A stretch of 64,000 nt of DNA, taken from contig NZ_QOHK01000006.1 of the NCBI RefSeq assembly GCF_003319175.1, forward strand, positions 1 through 64,000. The letters are read 5' to 3'. The translations under genes were made by a program, and so were the position numbers. A model generated the notes under the pieces. The model was not told where the DNA came from. It searched no databases and worked only from the letters and a program-made list of their open reading frames with translations. Shown piece after piece: positions 44,070 through 52,702 of this stretch (the stretch's first letter is position 1; every line of letters begins with the position of its first letter). The DNA is from Blastococcus sp. TF02-8 (GTDB lineage Bacteria > Actinomycetota > Actinomycetes > Mycobacteriales > Geodermatophilaceae).

Positions 44070-44810
44070 GTGAAGGTCGACCATTTCGAGCAGCAGAAGC
44101 TCCTGGAGCTGGCGGCGGAGGACGTCGCGCTCACCCAGCTCGCGCACCGCCGGCGGACGCTCCCCGAAGCGCTGGCCGTCGAGTCGGCCGCCGAGGCCGA
44201 GCGCACCCTCGCCGACGACGTCGTCCGTGCCGAGACCGAGGTGCGGGACCTGCAGCGCGAGGTGAAGCGGCTCGAGGGTGACGTCGAGACGGTGCGGACG
44301 CGCGCGGCCAAGGACCAGAAGCTGCTGGACTCCGGCAGCGTCTCGGCCAAGCAGATGACCGACCTGCAGCACGAGCTGGAGTCGCTCGGCCGCCGCCAGT
44401 CGGACCTGGAGGACCAGGAGCTCGAGCTGATGGAGAGCCTGGAGGCCGCCGAGGCGACCCTGCGGGCCGCGCAGGAGGGCCGGGAGAAGGCGCGCGCGGA
44501 GCTGGCGCGCGCCGAGCAGCTCCGCGACGACGCCCTGGCCGATATCACCGACGGCACGAACCGGCACGAGGCGGCCCGGGCGGCCGTCGCGGGCGGGATC
44601 TCCGCCCCGCTGCTCGGCCTCTACGACCGCATCCGCACGCAGACGGGCACCACGGGCGCGGCCATGCTCAGGGCGCGCCAGTGCCAGGGCTGCCGCATCG
44701 AGCTCAACGGCCGCGAGCTGGCCGCCGTGCGCAACGCCGACCCGCACGAGGTGGTGCGGTGCGAGAACTGCGGCCGGATCCTCGTGCGCACCGCCGAGTC
44801 GGGGCTGTAG
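44070..44810 (+). CDS. coiled-coil C4 zinc-ribbon protein
   Basis: This 246-aa protein starts at a GTG. Residues about 10-175 form a long coiled coil rich in Glu, Arg and Leu (RAETEVRDLQREVKRLEGDV, MESLEAAEATLRAAQ). The C-terminus is a zinc ribbon with RQCQGCRIELN and VVRCENCGRIL giving four Cys ligands. The family is conserved in bacteria and binds nucleic acid by inference. Its stop overlaps the RNase H gene start by one base. Confidence 0.9.
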   Translation: MKVDHFEQQKLLELAAEDVALTQLAHRRRTLPEALAVESAAEAERTLADDVVRAETEVRDLQREVKRLEGDVETVRTRAAKDQKLLDSGSVSAKQMTDLQHELESLGRRQSDLEDQELELMESLEAAEATLRAAQEGREKARAELARAEQLRDDALADITDGTNRHEAARAAVAGGISAPLLGLYDRIRTQTGTTGAAMLRARQCQGCRIELNGRELAAVRNADPHEVVRCENCGRILVRTAESGL

Positions 44811-45904
44811 TGGCTCGTCGGCTCGTCGTCGAGGCCGACGGCGGCTCGCGGGGGAACCCCGGGCCCGCGGGCTACGGCGCCCTGGTCCGCGATGCCGAGA
44901 CCGGCCGCGTGCTCGCCGAGCGCGCGGCATCGGTCGGCCGGGCCACCAACAACGTCGCCGAGTACGGCGGCCTCGTCGCCGGCCTGCAGGCGGCCCTCGA
45001 CCTCGACCCCACCGCGTCGGTCGAGGTCCGGATGGACTCCAAGCTCGTGGTCGAGCAGATGTCGGGCCGCTGGAAGGTCAAGCACCCCGACATGCAGAAG
45101 CTCGCGCTCCAGGCGCAGCAGATCGCCCGCCAGCTCGGGCAGGTCCGCTACACGTGGGTCCCGCGCGCGCAGAACGGCGCCGCCGACGCCCTGGCCAACA
45201 GGGCCATGGACGGCAGGCCCGTCCACCGCGACGCCGCCGCCGAGCCCGTGGTCCTCGAGGACGACGTGCAGCCGGCCCCCGAACCGGCGCCGGTGGTCAC
45301 CACCGTCACCCACCTGCTGCGGCACGGGCAGACCGAGCACACGCCGGAGCGGCGGTTCAGCGGCCGCAACGACCTCCCGCTGTCGCGCACCGGTCGTGCC
45401 GAGGCCGAGGCCGCCGCGCACCGGATGGCCGGGCTGGGCATCGACGTCGTCGTCGCCTCGCCGCTGCGCCGCACCCGGGAGACCGCCGAGACGGTCGCCG
45501 CGGTGCTCGGTCTGCCCGTCGAGTTCGACGAGGACCTGGTCGAGCTGGACTTCGGCGACCTGGAGGGGCTGTCGGCCGACGAGGCGCGGAAGGAGCACCC
45601 GCTGGCCGTTCGCCGGTTCATGACCGATGTCCGGGTGGCCGCGCCCGGCGGCGAGTCCGTCGCCGACGTCAGCGCCCGGGTGGCGCGGGCCCGGCAGCGG
45701 ATCCTCACCCGGTACGCCGGGAGGACGGTGCTCGTGGTCAGCCACGTGACCCCGATCAAGCTGATGCTCGCCGCGGGGCTCGGCGCCGGCGACGACGTCG
45801 TGCACCGGGTGTTCCTCGAGGCCGCGTCGCTGTGCACGGTGGCCTGGTCCTCGGACGGTCGCACCTCGGTCCGGCTGGTGAACGACACCGCCCACCTGCG
45901 CTAG
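44810..45904 (+). CDS. bifunctional RNase H / histidine phosphatase
   Basis: This 364-aa fusion protein starts at a GTG overlapping the upstream TAG. The N-terminal RNase HI-type domain (residues 1 to about 140) has its acidic residues in VVEADGGSRGNPGPAG, NNVAEYGGLVAGL and VRMDSKLVVEQMSGRW. The C-terminal phosphoglycerate-mutase-like domain has LLRHGQTEHTPERRFSGR and VVSHVTPIKLMLAA. The same fusion is known in mycobacteria (Rv2228c-type), where the phosphatase half has alpha-ribazole phosphatase-like activity. It would remove RNA-DNA hybrids and dephosphorylate a small metabolite. Confidence 0.93.
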   Translation: MARRLVVEADGGSRGNPGPAGYGALVRDAETGRVLAERAASVGRATNNVAEYGGLVAGLQAALDLDPTASVEVRMDSKLVVEQMSGRWKVKHPDMQKLALQAQQIARQLGQVRYTWVPRAQNGAADALANRAMDGRPVHRDAAAEPVVLEDDVQPAPEPAPVVTTVTHLLRHGQTEHTPERRFSGRNDLPLSRTGRAEAEAAAHRMAGLGIDVVVASPLRRTRETAETVAAVLGLPVEFDEDLVELDFGDLEGLSADEARKEHPLAVRRFMTDVRVAAPGGESVADVSARVARARQRILTRYAGRTVLVVSHVTPIKLMLAAGLGAGDDVVHRVFLEAASLCTVAWSSDGRTSVRLVNDTAHLR

Positions 45905-46656
45905 ACGCGCGCGAACAGGTAGGCCGACACCGCGACGGCGAAGAGCACGATCGCCACCCGTAGCGGCGTGGTCGGGATGCGGGTGGCGAGACGCGCCCCG
46001 GCGAACCCGCCGACCAGCGCTGCCGGGGCGGCGACCGCCACGACCAGCCAGTCGACCGGGCCGAAGAACCCGAAGACGACGAGACCGACGGTCGCGCTCA
46101 CCGACGACAGCGCCGACTTCAGCGCGTTGGCCAGGGTGAGCCGGTGCAGCCCGATGCCGAGCACGCCGAGCAGGATCACGCCGAGCGCGCCCCCGAAGTA
46201 GCCGCCGTAGACCGTGGCCACGAAGAGTGCGGCCAGCAGCCACACCGGGTCCCGCCCCGCGGCGCCGCCCTCGCGCTCCCGCACCCGCCGGGCTACCAGC
46301 GGCTGGGCGGCGATGAGCACGGCGGCCAGCAGGACGAGCACGGGGACGACGACGTCGAAGGCGTCCGACGGCGTGGTGAGCAGCAGGACGCTGCCGGTGG
46401 CGCCGCCGGCAGCGGCCACGACTCCGAACCGCACGATCCGGCCGCGCTGCCCCGCGTACTCGGCGCGGAATCCGGCGACGCCGCCCAGGTAGCTCGGCCA
46501 CTGGGTCACCGAGTTGGTCACGTTGGCCGCGACCGTCGGCAGTCCGAGCGCGACCAGGGTGGGGAAGAGGATGAGCGACCCGCCACCGGCGACGGAGTTG
46601 ACGGCGCCGGCGAGGAGGGCCACGACGGCCGCGACGACGAGATCAGCGGCGGACAC
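45901..46656 (-). CDS. TauE/SafE-family membrane transporter
   Basis: This 251-aa protein has about eight hydrophobic segments. The two repeats carry the family pattern AGAVNSVAGGGSLILFPTLV with NVTNSVTQWPSYLGGV, and VYGGYFGGALGVILLGVLGI with LKSALSSVSATVGLVVF. Family members export sulfite, sulfoacetate or related anions. Its stop overlaps the convergent phosphatase stop by 4 bp. Confidence 0.85.
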   Translation of the reverse strand: MSAADLVVAAVVALLAGAVNSVAGGGSLILFPTLVALGLPTVAANVTNSVTQWPSYLGGVAGFRAEYAGQRGRIVRFGVVAAAGGATGSVLLLTTPSDAFDVVVPVLVLLAAVLIAAQPLVARRVREREGGAAGRDPVWLLAALFVATVYGGYFGGALGVILLGVLGIGLHRLTLANALKSALSSVSATVGLVVFGFFGPVDWLVVAVAAPAALVGGFAGARLATRIPTTPLRVAIVLFAVAVSAYLFARV

Positions 46657-46678
46657 CTGGCCAACCTACGGTGGGCCC

Positions 46679-47038
46679 ATGAGGAAGCCGGGCAAGGCAT
46701 CGGTGCTGGCCGCGCTGCTGGGTGGGGGCGGAGTCCTGCACCTGGTCCGGCCGTCGATGTACGACTGGCTGGTGCCGCCGGAGCTGGGGGATCAGCGCAC
46801 CTGGGTGCTCGCCACCGGGGTCGCCGAGATCGGTACCGCGGCGTTGCTGGCCGCCCCGGCCACGCGCCGGTTCGGGGGCTGGTCGGCCGCGGCGCTGCTC
46901 CTGGCCTTCGTGCCGGCGCACCTGCACACGTTCCGGGTGATCCCGAGGAGGCCGCTGCCCGTGGCGGTGGCGGTCGGCCGGCTCCCGCTCCAGGTCCCGA
47001 TGGTGGCCGCCGCGCTCGACGTCGCCCGTGGGCGCTGA
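46679..47038 (+). CDS. DoxX-like small membrane protein
   Basis: This 119-aa protein has four hydrophobic segments. VLAALLGGGGVLHLVRPSMY, GVAEIGTAALLAAPATRRFG and AALLLAFVPAHLHTFRVIPR give the DoxX-like pattern; LHLVRP near the N-terminus and PAHLHTF near the third helix are typical. Function is unknown. It is divergent from the transporter. Confidence 0.72.
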   Translation: MRKPGKASVLAALLGGGGVLHLVRPSMYDWLVPPELGDQRTWVLATGVAEIGTAALLAAPATRRFGGWSAAALLLAFVPAHLHTFRVIPRRPLPVAVAVGRLPLQVPMVAAALDVARGR

Positions 47039-47057
47039 GGCCGGGCAGACTCCTGCC

Positions 47058-47777
47058 ATGCCGCCCACCCCGTTGCCCGACGACTGGCAGCGTGCCCTCG
47101 TCGTCGCCGCCCACCCCGACGACATCGAGTACGGCATCGCCGCGGCCGTCGCGGTCTGGACCGCGGCCGGCAAGGAGGTGCACTACCTGCTGGCGACCCG
47201 CGGGGAGGCGGGCATGGCCGGAGTGCCGCCGGCGGAGGCGGCGCCGCTGCGCGAGGAGGAGGAGCGGCGCTCGGCCGCCGTCGTCGGGGTGACCGAGGTG
47301 GAGTTCCTCGACCACCGCGACGGCGTCCTGCAGCCCGGCCCCGACCTGCGGCGGGACCTCGCCGCTGCCATCCGGCGGCACCGGCCGGAGCTCGTCGTCA
47401 CCGGGTGGTTCGGCTCGACCTGGACGCCGCCGGGCGTCTCGCCGGGCTACCTGAACTCCGCCGACCACCGGGCGCTCGGGCAGAGCGTGCTGGACGCGGT
47501 CGCCGACGCCGGCAACGAGTGGATCTTCCCGGATCTCGCCGAGGAGCCGTGGCGGGGCACGCGCTACATCGCGGTCAGCGCGCTGCAGGACCCGCCGCAC
47601 GAGGTCGACGTGAGCGAGGTCGTCGAGACCGCGGTCGCCTCGCTGGCCGAGCACCGCCGCTACCTGGAGCTGCTCTCCGACGAGCCGGTCGAGGAGCAGG
47701 CCCGCCAGGTCGTCGACATGTCCACCCGCGCCGAGGACGGCCGCCGACGGGTGGGGTTCAGCCTCTACCGGGCCTGA
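47058..47777 (+). CDS. PIG-L/LmbE-family deacetylase
   Basis: This 239-aa protein has the zinc-binding motif [18 protein letters not shown] at its N-terminus and a downstream [15 protein letters not shown] that supplies the third ligand. Members deacetylate N-acetylglucosaminyl compounds, including mycothiol and bacillithiol precursors. The MshB or Mca assignment cannot be made from motifs alone. It follows the DoxX-like gene by 20 bp and its 3' end overlaps the convergent c-di-GMP gene. Confidence 0.86.
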   Translation: MPPTPLPDDWQRALVVAAHPDDIEYGIAAAVAVWTAAGKEVHYLLATRGEAGMAGVPPAEAAPLREEEERRSAAVVGVTEVEFLDHRDGVLQPGPDLRRDLAAAIRRHRPELVVTGWFGSTWTPPGVSPGYLNSADHRALGQSVLDAVADAGNEWIFPDLAEEPWRGTRYIAVSALQDPPHEVDVSEVVETAVASLAEHRRYLELLSDEPVEEQARQVVDMSTRAEDGRRRVGFSLYRA

Positions 47778-50041
47778 ACCACCCCGGTGGGCAGCTCGGC
47801 CAGCCACTCCTCGAACTGCGCCGCCGGGAGCGGGCGCGCGTGCAGGTACCCCTGGCTGAGGTCGCAGCCGAGGGAGCGCAGGTGGGCGAAGGTCTCCGCC
47901 GTCTCCACGCCCTCGGCGACCACGCGCAGGCCCAGCCGGTGGGCGAGCTCCACGGTGCTCGCCACGATGGCCGCGGTCCGCCCGTCGGTGAGCAGGTCGG
48001 CGGTGAAGGAGCGGTCGAGCTTGAGCTCGCCGACCGGCAGGTCCCGCAGGTAGGACAGGGACGAGTAGCCGGTGCCGAAGTCGTCGATGCTCACGCAGGC
48101 GCCGAGATCGGCGAGCCGGCGCACCACCGCGATGCTGCGCTCGGGGTCGGTGAGCAGCACGCTCTCGGTCACCTCGAGGACGAGGTGGCCGGAAGGCAGC
48201 TCGTGGCGGTCCAGGAGGGTGGCGACGCGGCCCGGCAGCCCCACGTCGAGCAGGTTGCTCGCCGACAGGTTGACCGACATGCGCAGGTCCAGCCCGCGCC
48301 GGTACCACTCCGCGGCCTGGGCCACGGCGCGGTCGAGCACGACCTCGGTGAGCGTTCCCATCAGGCCGTGGACCTCCGCCAGCGGGAGGAAGTCACCCGG
48401 GCCGAGGAGCCCGCGGACGGGGTGCTGCCAGCGCAGCAGCGCCTCCACGCCGACCGGGCGACCGGTCACGACGTCGAGCTGCGGCTGGTGGTGCAGGACC
48501 AGCTGGTCACCGGTCAGCGCGGCGCGCAGGTCCTCGACCAGCGCCAGGTTGCCGCTGCTGCCGGCGTGCCGGCTGCTGTCGTAGAGCGCGGCGCCCGAAC
48601 CCGAGCGCTTCGCGTCGTACATGGCGACGTCGGCCTCGCGCAGGAGTGCCGTGGGCCGCACCGCGACGTCGCCACCCGGCGAGACCGTGAGGCCGACGCT
48701 GCCCGACGAGTGGATCACCATGCCCTCGATGGGGAAGGGGTCGGCCAGGCGCTCGTGCAGCCGCCGGCCCAGGGCCAGTGCGGACTCGGCCAGCGGGGCG
48801 TCGGCGTCCATGGGGGCGAGCACCGCGAACTCGTCGCCACCGAGCCGGCCGAGCACGTCGCCGGGGCGGAGCACGGTCTCCAGTCGGGCGGCGACCATGC
48901 GCAAGAGGTCGTCGCCGGCGGCGTGGCCGAGGGCGTCGTTGACCTCCTTGAACTTGTCCAGGTCGAGCAGCGCCAGCGCCAGGGGGACGCCCTGTGCGCC
49001 GAGCTCCTCGACCCGGCGCAGCATCGCCCGGCGGTTGGCCAGCCCGGTGAGCTCGTCGGTGAGGGCCTCCCGCCGGGTCACCGCCAGGACGGCCAGCTCG
49101 CGCACGTTCACCAGCAGGCGGATCCCGGAGCCGACGGCGGCGAGCGCGGCGCACCACAAGGTCATCCCGCGCACGTCGGCGAGCGAGGCGTACAGGAGCA
49201 CGCCGGTGGAGGCGACGATGACGACGAACGCGCCGACCGTCGACGCCGTCGGGTCGGCCGGCTGTGGCTCGGAGCGGCCCGGGCGGAGGACGGTGGCCAG
49301 CGCGAGGCTGATCACCGCGAGCGGTTCGGTCACCCACGCCCAGGTGTCGGGCCGGCCACCGGTGACGAGCACCGCGGTGGAGCCGGCGAGCGTGGCCCCG
49401 AAGGAGGCCATGACCAGCCAGGTGCGGGGATCGCGGCCCAGCGCACCGACGAAGGGCAGCGTCGCCACGGTGCCCAGGATGACGAGGGAGACGGCGAACT
49501 GGGTGACCACCGCGAGGCCCGCACCGGTGAACTCCGCGGTGAGCGGGCCGTCGACGAGGGTGGAGACGAGCTCCACCACCGCGATGACGGCCAGGACCGC
49601 CGAGGCGCCGTTGAGGGTGTCGTTCGGGTCGGCCAGGTTGCTGCTGAACCGGTTCCAGCGCACCAGGCCGCCGTAGAACAGCGGGAAGGCGACGACGGGC
49701 GCCCACAGCGCCATCCACCCGGCGGCCTGCTGGGTCGCGGGGACGGCTGCGAGGACCGGGCCCAGGAGCACGGTTCCGGCCAGCAGCACGGTGCCGGCGG
49801 CGATCCGGCTCCACACCGCGCGCTCGTGCGCGACGGCGCGGGCCCGCCACACGACCAGGAGCAGCAGCCCGCCGTGCAGGACCAGCGTCAGCGCGATCCG
49901 CAGCGGCCCGGTGTGGGAGGGCGAGCTGACCTCGAGCCGGCCCGTCCCGACGAGCAGCCCGACCAACCCCGCGACGACGACGAGCGTCGTCGGGAGGAGG
50001 GGCGCTCCGGGCAGCAGTCGGGAGCGCAGGGCTGCCTGCAT
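47765..50041 (-). CDS. membrane GGDEF-EAL c-di-GMP protein
   Basis: This 758-aa protein is read from the ATG at 50041. Residues about 15-310 contain around nine hydrophobic helices. A GGDEF domain follows ([34 protein letters not shown]), then an EAL domain ([69 protein letters not shown]). Both signatures are intact, so either activity is possible. It lies just upstream of rnpB on the opposite strand. Confidence 0.9.
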   Translation of the reverse strand: MQAALRSRLLPGAPLLPTTLVVVAGLVGLLVGTGRLEVSSPSHTGPLRIALTLVLHGGLLLLVVWRARAVAHERAVWSRIAAGTVLLAGTVLLGPVLAAVPATQQAAGWMALWAPVVAFPLFYGGLVRWNRFSSNLADPNDTLNGASAVLAVIAVVELVSTLVDGPLTAEFTGAGLAVVTQFAVSLVILGTVATLPFVGALGRDPRTWLVMASFGATLAGSTAVLVTGGRPDTWAWVTEPLAVISLALATVLRPGRSEPQPADPTASTVGAFVVIVASTGVLLYASLADVRGMTLWCAALAAVGSGIRLLVNVRELAVLAVTRREALTDELTGLANRRAMLRRVEELGAQGVPLALALLDLDKFKEVNDALGHAAGDDLLRMVAARLETVLRPGDVLGRLGGDEFAVLAPMDADAPLAESALALGRRLHERLADPFPIEGMVIHSSGSVGLTVSPGGDVAVRPTALLREADVAMYDAKRSGSGAALYDSSRHAGSSGNLALVEDLRAALTGDQLVLHHQPQLDVVTGRPVGVEALLRWQHPVRGLLGPGDFLPLAEVHGLMGTLTEVVLDRAVAQAAEWYRRGLDLRMSVNLSASNLLDVGLPGRVATLLDRHELPSGHLVLEVTESVLLTDPERSIAVVRRLADLGACVSIDDFGTGYSSLSYLRDLPVGELKLDRSFTADLLTDGRTAAIVASTVELAHRLGLRVVAEGVETAETFAHLRSLGCDLSQGYLHARPLPAAQFEEWLAELPTGVVQAR

Positions 50042-50155
50042 GCCTGGTCCATCGGCTCCCCGGCGTCCGCGGTGAACCCGGACACACGCGCCTCCCTCCA
50101 TGGGGTGGGCGCCGGCGGACCACCGTGTCGCGGCGACCCCTAGACTCGCCGGCAC

Positions 50156-50575
50156 GACGGACGAGTCGGCTGGGCGGTCGCGTCGGTGGGGGAGACCTCG
50201 CCGCCGAGGAACGTCCGGGCTCCACAGGGCAGGGTGGTCGTTAACGGCGACCCGGGGTGACCCGCGGGACAGTGCCACAGAGAACAGACCGCCGGCGTTC
50301 GCGCCGGTAAGGGTGAAACGGTGGTGTAAGAGACCACCGCACACCGGGTGACCGGTGTGGCTCGGTAAACCCCACCCGGAGCTAGGTCAAGAAGGGACGA
50401 CGGACGGAGCGATCCGACCGTTGTGCTGCGCAGGCGTTCGAGGGCGGCCCGCCCGAGCCTGCGGGTAGACCGCTCGAGCCTGCCGGCAACGGCAGGCCTA
50501 GATGGATGACCGCCCATCGGGAGGCCGCAAGGCACCCGTGGACAGAACCCGGCGTACAGGCCGACTCGTCCGTCG
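50156..50575 (+). ncRNA. rnpB: RNase P RNA
   Basis: This is the catalytic RNA of RNase P, which removes 5' leaders from pre-tRNA. Diagnostic conserved blocks are present in order: GTCCGGGCTCCACAGGGCAG near the 5' end, GTGCCACAGAGAACAGACCG, GGTAAGGGTGAAACGGTGG, GTAAGAGACCACCG, and a 3' block ending in GTACAGGCCGACTCGTCC. The ends pair as helix P1 (GACGGACGAGTCGGC with its complement). Length of about 420 nt fits the actinobacterial A-type. The element's tyrosine recombinase ends 28 bp beyond it. Confidence 0.95.
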
Positions 50576-50602
50576 TCCCGCCGCTGACCTGCGGTTTCAT
50601 GG

Positions 50603-51697
50603 TCAGAGGGTGGCGTCAGTCCGCGCGGAGTCCGCAACTCGGCCGAGAACGGAGTCGACGGCGGCCCTCGTCCGGTCGTCCGAGTCGGGCCAGAGATGGC
50701 TGTAGGTGTCCAGCGTCTCGGCGGCGCTCGCGTGACCGAGGCGGGCCTGGACAGTCTTCACCGACTCCCCGTGCCGGATGAGCAGGCTCGCGTAGAAGTG
50801 CCGCAGCGAGTGCATCGTCACGCTGCTGAGCCCGGCACGCCGTACCGCCGGTCGCCACACGGCCGCGGAGAACGCCGTGCGGCGGATCGGGTCGCCGAGT
50901 TCGGTGGTGAACACGAACTCGTCGGCAGGCCAGGTGGCGAGGTGGACCGCCAGGGCGTCGATCACGACCTGGGGGAGTGGGACCACGCGGACGGACGCCT
51001 GCGTCTTGGGCGGCGCCAGGTAGGGGACCCGGTCGGGCATGGTGACGAGCTGCCGGTCGACGGTCAGTTGTCGGCGCAGGAAGTCGATGCGGTCGACGGT
51101 GAGCCCGAGGGCCTCACCCTGCCGAAGCCCCGTGCCCGCCGCGAGGGTGACCAGCGCCCGGTATCTCTCCGGCATGGATTCGGTCAGCGCCTCGACCGCC
51201 TCGAGTCTCATCGGTTCGATGCGTTGCCGGTGGACCTTCGGCAGCTTGGTGCCCTCGCACGGCGAGGCGACGATCCGGCGGTCGCGGACGGCGGCCTTGA
51301 AGATCCCCGCGAGAATCCGGTGGAGCACACCCACGGTTGCCGGGGCGAGGTCCAGGGACAGCTGCTTGACGAGGGATTGGATGTCGCTGGGCAGCACCGA
51401 GCCGAGCCGCTTGTCGCCGAGCCGGGGGTAGACGTGGCGGCGCAGCATGGTCTCGACGTGGGCTGCGGTGGTCGGCCGGTGCACCTGGGTGGCGCGCCAC
51501 CGTTCGGCGTACTCGCGGAAGGTCACCCGGCCGGCCGCGGGGTCGACGTACTGACCGGTGACCATGGCGGCGGTCATCTCGTCGAGCCACCGCTGGGCGT
51601 CGACCTTCCGCTTGAAGTGCCGGGCGTGCTCCTTGCCGGACGCGTCGCGGAAGCGCGGCCGGTACGTGCCGTCAGGACGTCTGGCGATCGACGCCAT
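50603..51697 (-). CDS. tyrosine recombinase/integrase of the second element
   Basis: This 364-aa protein starts ARRPDGTYRPRFRDASGKEH, an Arm-type DNA-binding module seen in phage and ICE integrases. A SAM-like domain follows (TFREYAERWRATQVHRPTTA). The catalytic domain has Arg in LAAGTGLRQGEALGLTVD, MHSLRHFYASLLIRHG (H-x-x-R), GHASAAETLDTYSHLWPDS with its His, and the nucleophile Tyr. The gene ends 28 bp from the 3' end of rnpB, which suggests integration there or in the adjacent DNA. Confidence 0.92.
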   Translation of the reverse strand: MASIARRPDGTYRPRFRDASGKEHARHFKRKVDAQRWLDEMTAAMVTGQYVDPAAGRVTFREYAERWRATQVHRPTTAAHVETMLRRHVYPRLGDKRLGSVLPSDIQSLVKQLSLDLAPATVGVLHRILAGIFKAAVRDRRIVASPCEGTKLPKVHRQRIEPMRLEAVEALTESMPERYRALVTLAAGTGLRQGEALGLTVDRIDFLRRQLTVDRQLVTMPDRVPYLAPPKTQASVRVVPLPQVVIDALAVHLATWPADEFVFTTELGDPIRRTAFSAAVWRPAVRRAGLSSVTMHSLRHFYASLLIRHGESVKTVQARLGHASAAETLDTYSHLWPDSDDRTRAAVDSVLGRVADSARTDATL

Positions 51698-51715
51698 GGC
51701 TTCATCGCCTCGCTC

Positions 51716-52048
51716 TCATGCTCGTCGTTGTCCTGCCGCGACCCGCTCCTCGAGTGCCTCGCGGGCCAGCTGGGAGACGGTCTTGCCCTCCTGGGCGGCG
51801 ATCTCGGCAGCCCGGTCGCGAGTGCTGGGAGCGATCCGGAAGGTGATGCGCGGTGAGGCGGCAGCCTCGCCGGTCAGGGACGGTCGCCCGGCGCGACGGC
51901 GGACCTCCTCGACGATCTCCGCTGCTCGGTCCTCGGTCAGTCGGCTTCCGTCGGCTAGTCGGACGTCCTCGGCGTCGAGGTCGACGTCGGGGCCGATCGG
52001 CGTGGCGGGTGTGACAGCGGGCGCGGTGCGGTGGGCCATGGGGCTCAT
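51716..52048 (-). CDS. ribbon-helix-helix antitoxin-like protein
   Basis: This 110-aa protein ends with PRITFRIAPSTRDRAAEIAA and EGKTVSQLAREALEERVAAG, a ribbon-helix-helix DNA-binding domain of CopG/Arc type. The N-terminal half is acidic and probably the toxin-binding part. Its ATG overlaps the stop of the upstream toxin-like gene (ATGA), the toxin-first order known for BrnT/BrnA systems. It should repress its own promoter. Confidence 0.72.
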   Translation of the reverse strand: MSPMAHRTAPAVTPATPIGPDVDLDAEDVRLADGSRLTEDRAAEIVEEVRRRAGRPSLTGEAAASPRITFRIAPSTRDRAAEIAAQEGKTVSQLAREALEERVAAGQRRA

Positions 52049-52311
52049 CCTCGGAGCTGGGTGGGCATGACGTGGATGACGAGCAGGTACGGCTGCGCGG
52101 CGTCGGTCGGCCGAATCTCGAGCGCGATGATCTCCAGCTCTCGGTCTCGTTCATCGGGTCCGACGTAGAGCCAGGCACTGGCGCCGCTGCTGGTGGTGAC
52201 CGGCGTGGGGTTGGTCGTGGCCAGCACGTGCCGGGCGGAGGCCCGGCCGATGCGGTGCCTCCTCGCCGACTGCGTGAACCGGATCTCCCACCCGCTAGTA
52301 TTGTCTGACAC
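52045..52311 (-). CDS. BrnT-like toxin of a toxin-antitoxin pair
   Basis: This 88-aa protein is read from the GTG at 52311. The sequence WEIRFTQSARRHRIGRASAR, then WLYVGPDERDRELEIIALEI and LLVIHVMPTQLR looks like a small RelE/BrnT-fold ribonuclease: it has an early Arg/His-rich strand and the VIHVMP C-terminal strand. It directly precedes, and overlaps, a ribbon-helix-helix gene. The pairing and order support a toxin assignment; the fold is inferred by eye. Confidence 0.62.
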   Translation of the reverse strand: MSDNTSGWEIRFTQSARRHRIGRASARHVLATTNPTPVTTSSGASAWLYVGPDERDRELEIIALEIRPTDAAQPYLLVIHVMPTQLRG

Positions 52312-52314
52312 AAT
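52300..52314. promoter_or_regulatory. palindrome over the toxin start codon
   Basis: A perfect 15-bp inverted repeat, ATTGT-N5-ACAAT, covers the GTG start of the toxin-like gene. It lies in the short gap after the excisionase gene. It may be the operator bound by the ribbon-helix-helix antitoxin, or part of the promoter of this unit. Confidence 0.5.
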
Positions 52315-52322
52315 CTCTCCGG

Positions 52323-52538
52323 TCAAGGGCGGCCGTTGCCGGCCTGCCGGCGGTGATCGTCGATCCAACTGTGCAGATCATCGGAGCGGTAGAGGATGCG
52401 GCGGCCGAGGCGGAAGCTGCGCGGCCCGGTGCCGAGGTGGCGCCAGTACCGGAGGGTGGCCACCGGGGCGCGGAGGAGTTCGGCGGCCTCGGTGATGGTG
52501 AGCAGTTCGGGCTCACGGTGGGCTGGATCGTCGGACAT
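52323..52538 (-). CDS. excisionase/MerR-type HTH protein
   Basis: This 71-aa protein is a typical small HTH_17 excisionase: LLTITEAAELLRAPVATLRY, WRHLGTGPRSFRLGRRI and LYRSDDLHSWIDDH. Such proteins direct the element's recombinase toward excision and bend DNA at attachment sites. It lies upstream of the toxin-antitoxin pair and recombinase on the same strand. Copy C of the conserved box is 41 bp upstream of its ATG. Confidence 0.88.
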   Translation of the reverse strand: MSDDPAHREPELLTITEAAELLRAPVATLRYWRHLGTGPRSFRLGRRILYRSDDLHSWIDDHRRQAGNGRP

Positions 52539-52579
52539 GGCTGGCTCCGGTGGGCTCGGGTGGGCTGTGCTCCGTCATG

Positions 52580-52616
52580 GGGAGAAGGCGCCAATCGGTT
52601 GCGATTGGTGACAGCC
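52580..52616 (-). promoter_or_regulatory. conserved mobile-element box, copy C
   Basis: This third copy of the box is upstream of the excisionase gene and in the same orientation relative to the gene as copies A and B. Plus-strand ends are GGGAGAAGGCGC and GATTGGTGACA. In this copy the centre is a near-perfect palindrome, CCAATCG / CGATTGG, which is degenerate in A and B. This suggests a dimeric protein as ligand. Confidence 0.7.
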
Positions 52617-52702
52617 GACCGCCGATGTCTCCCGAAATGCTCCGGTTCTCCTCCTGTTGCTGGTGGTCGTGCCCGCGGCCCTCCAGTTGGCGGCGGTCCT
52701 GC

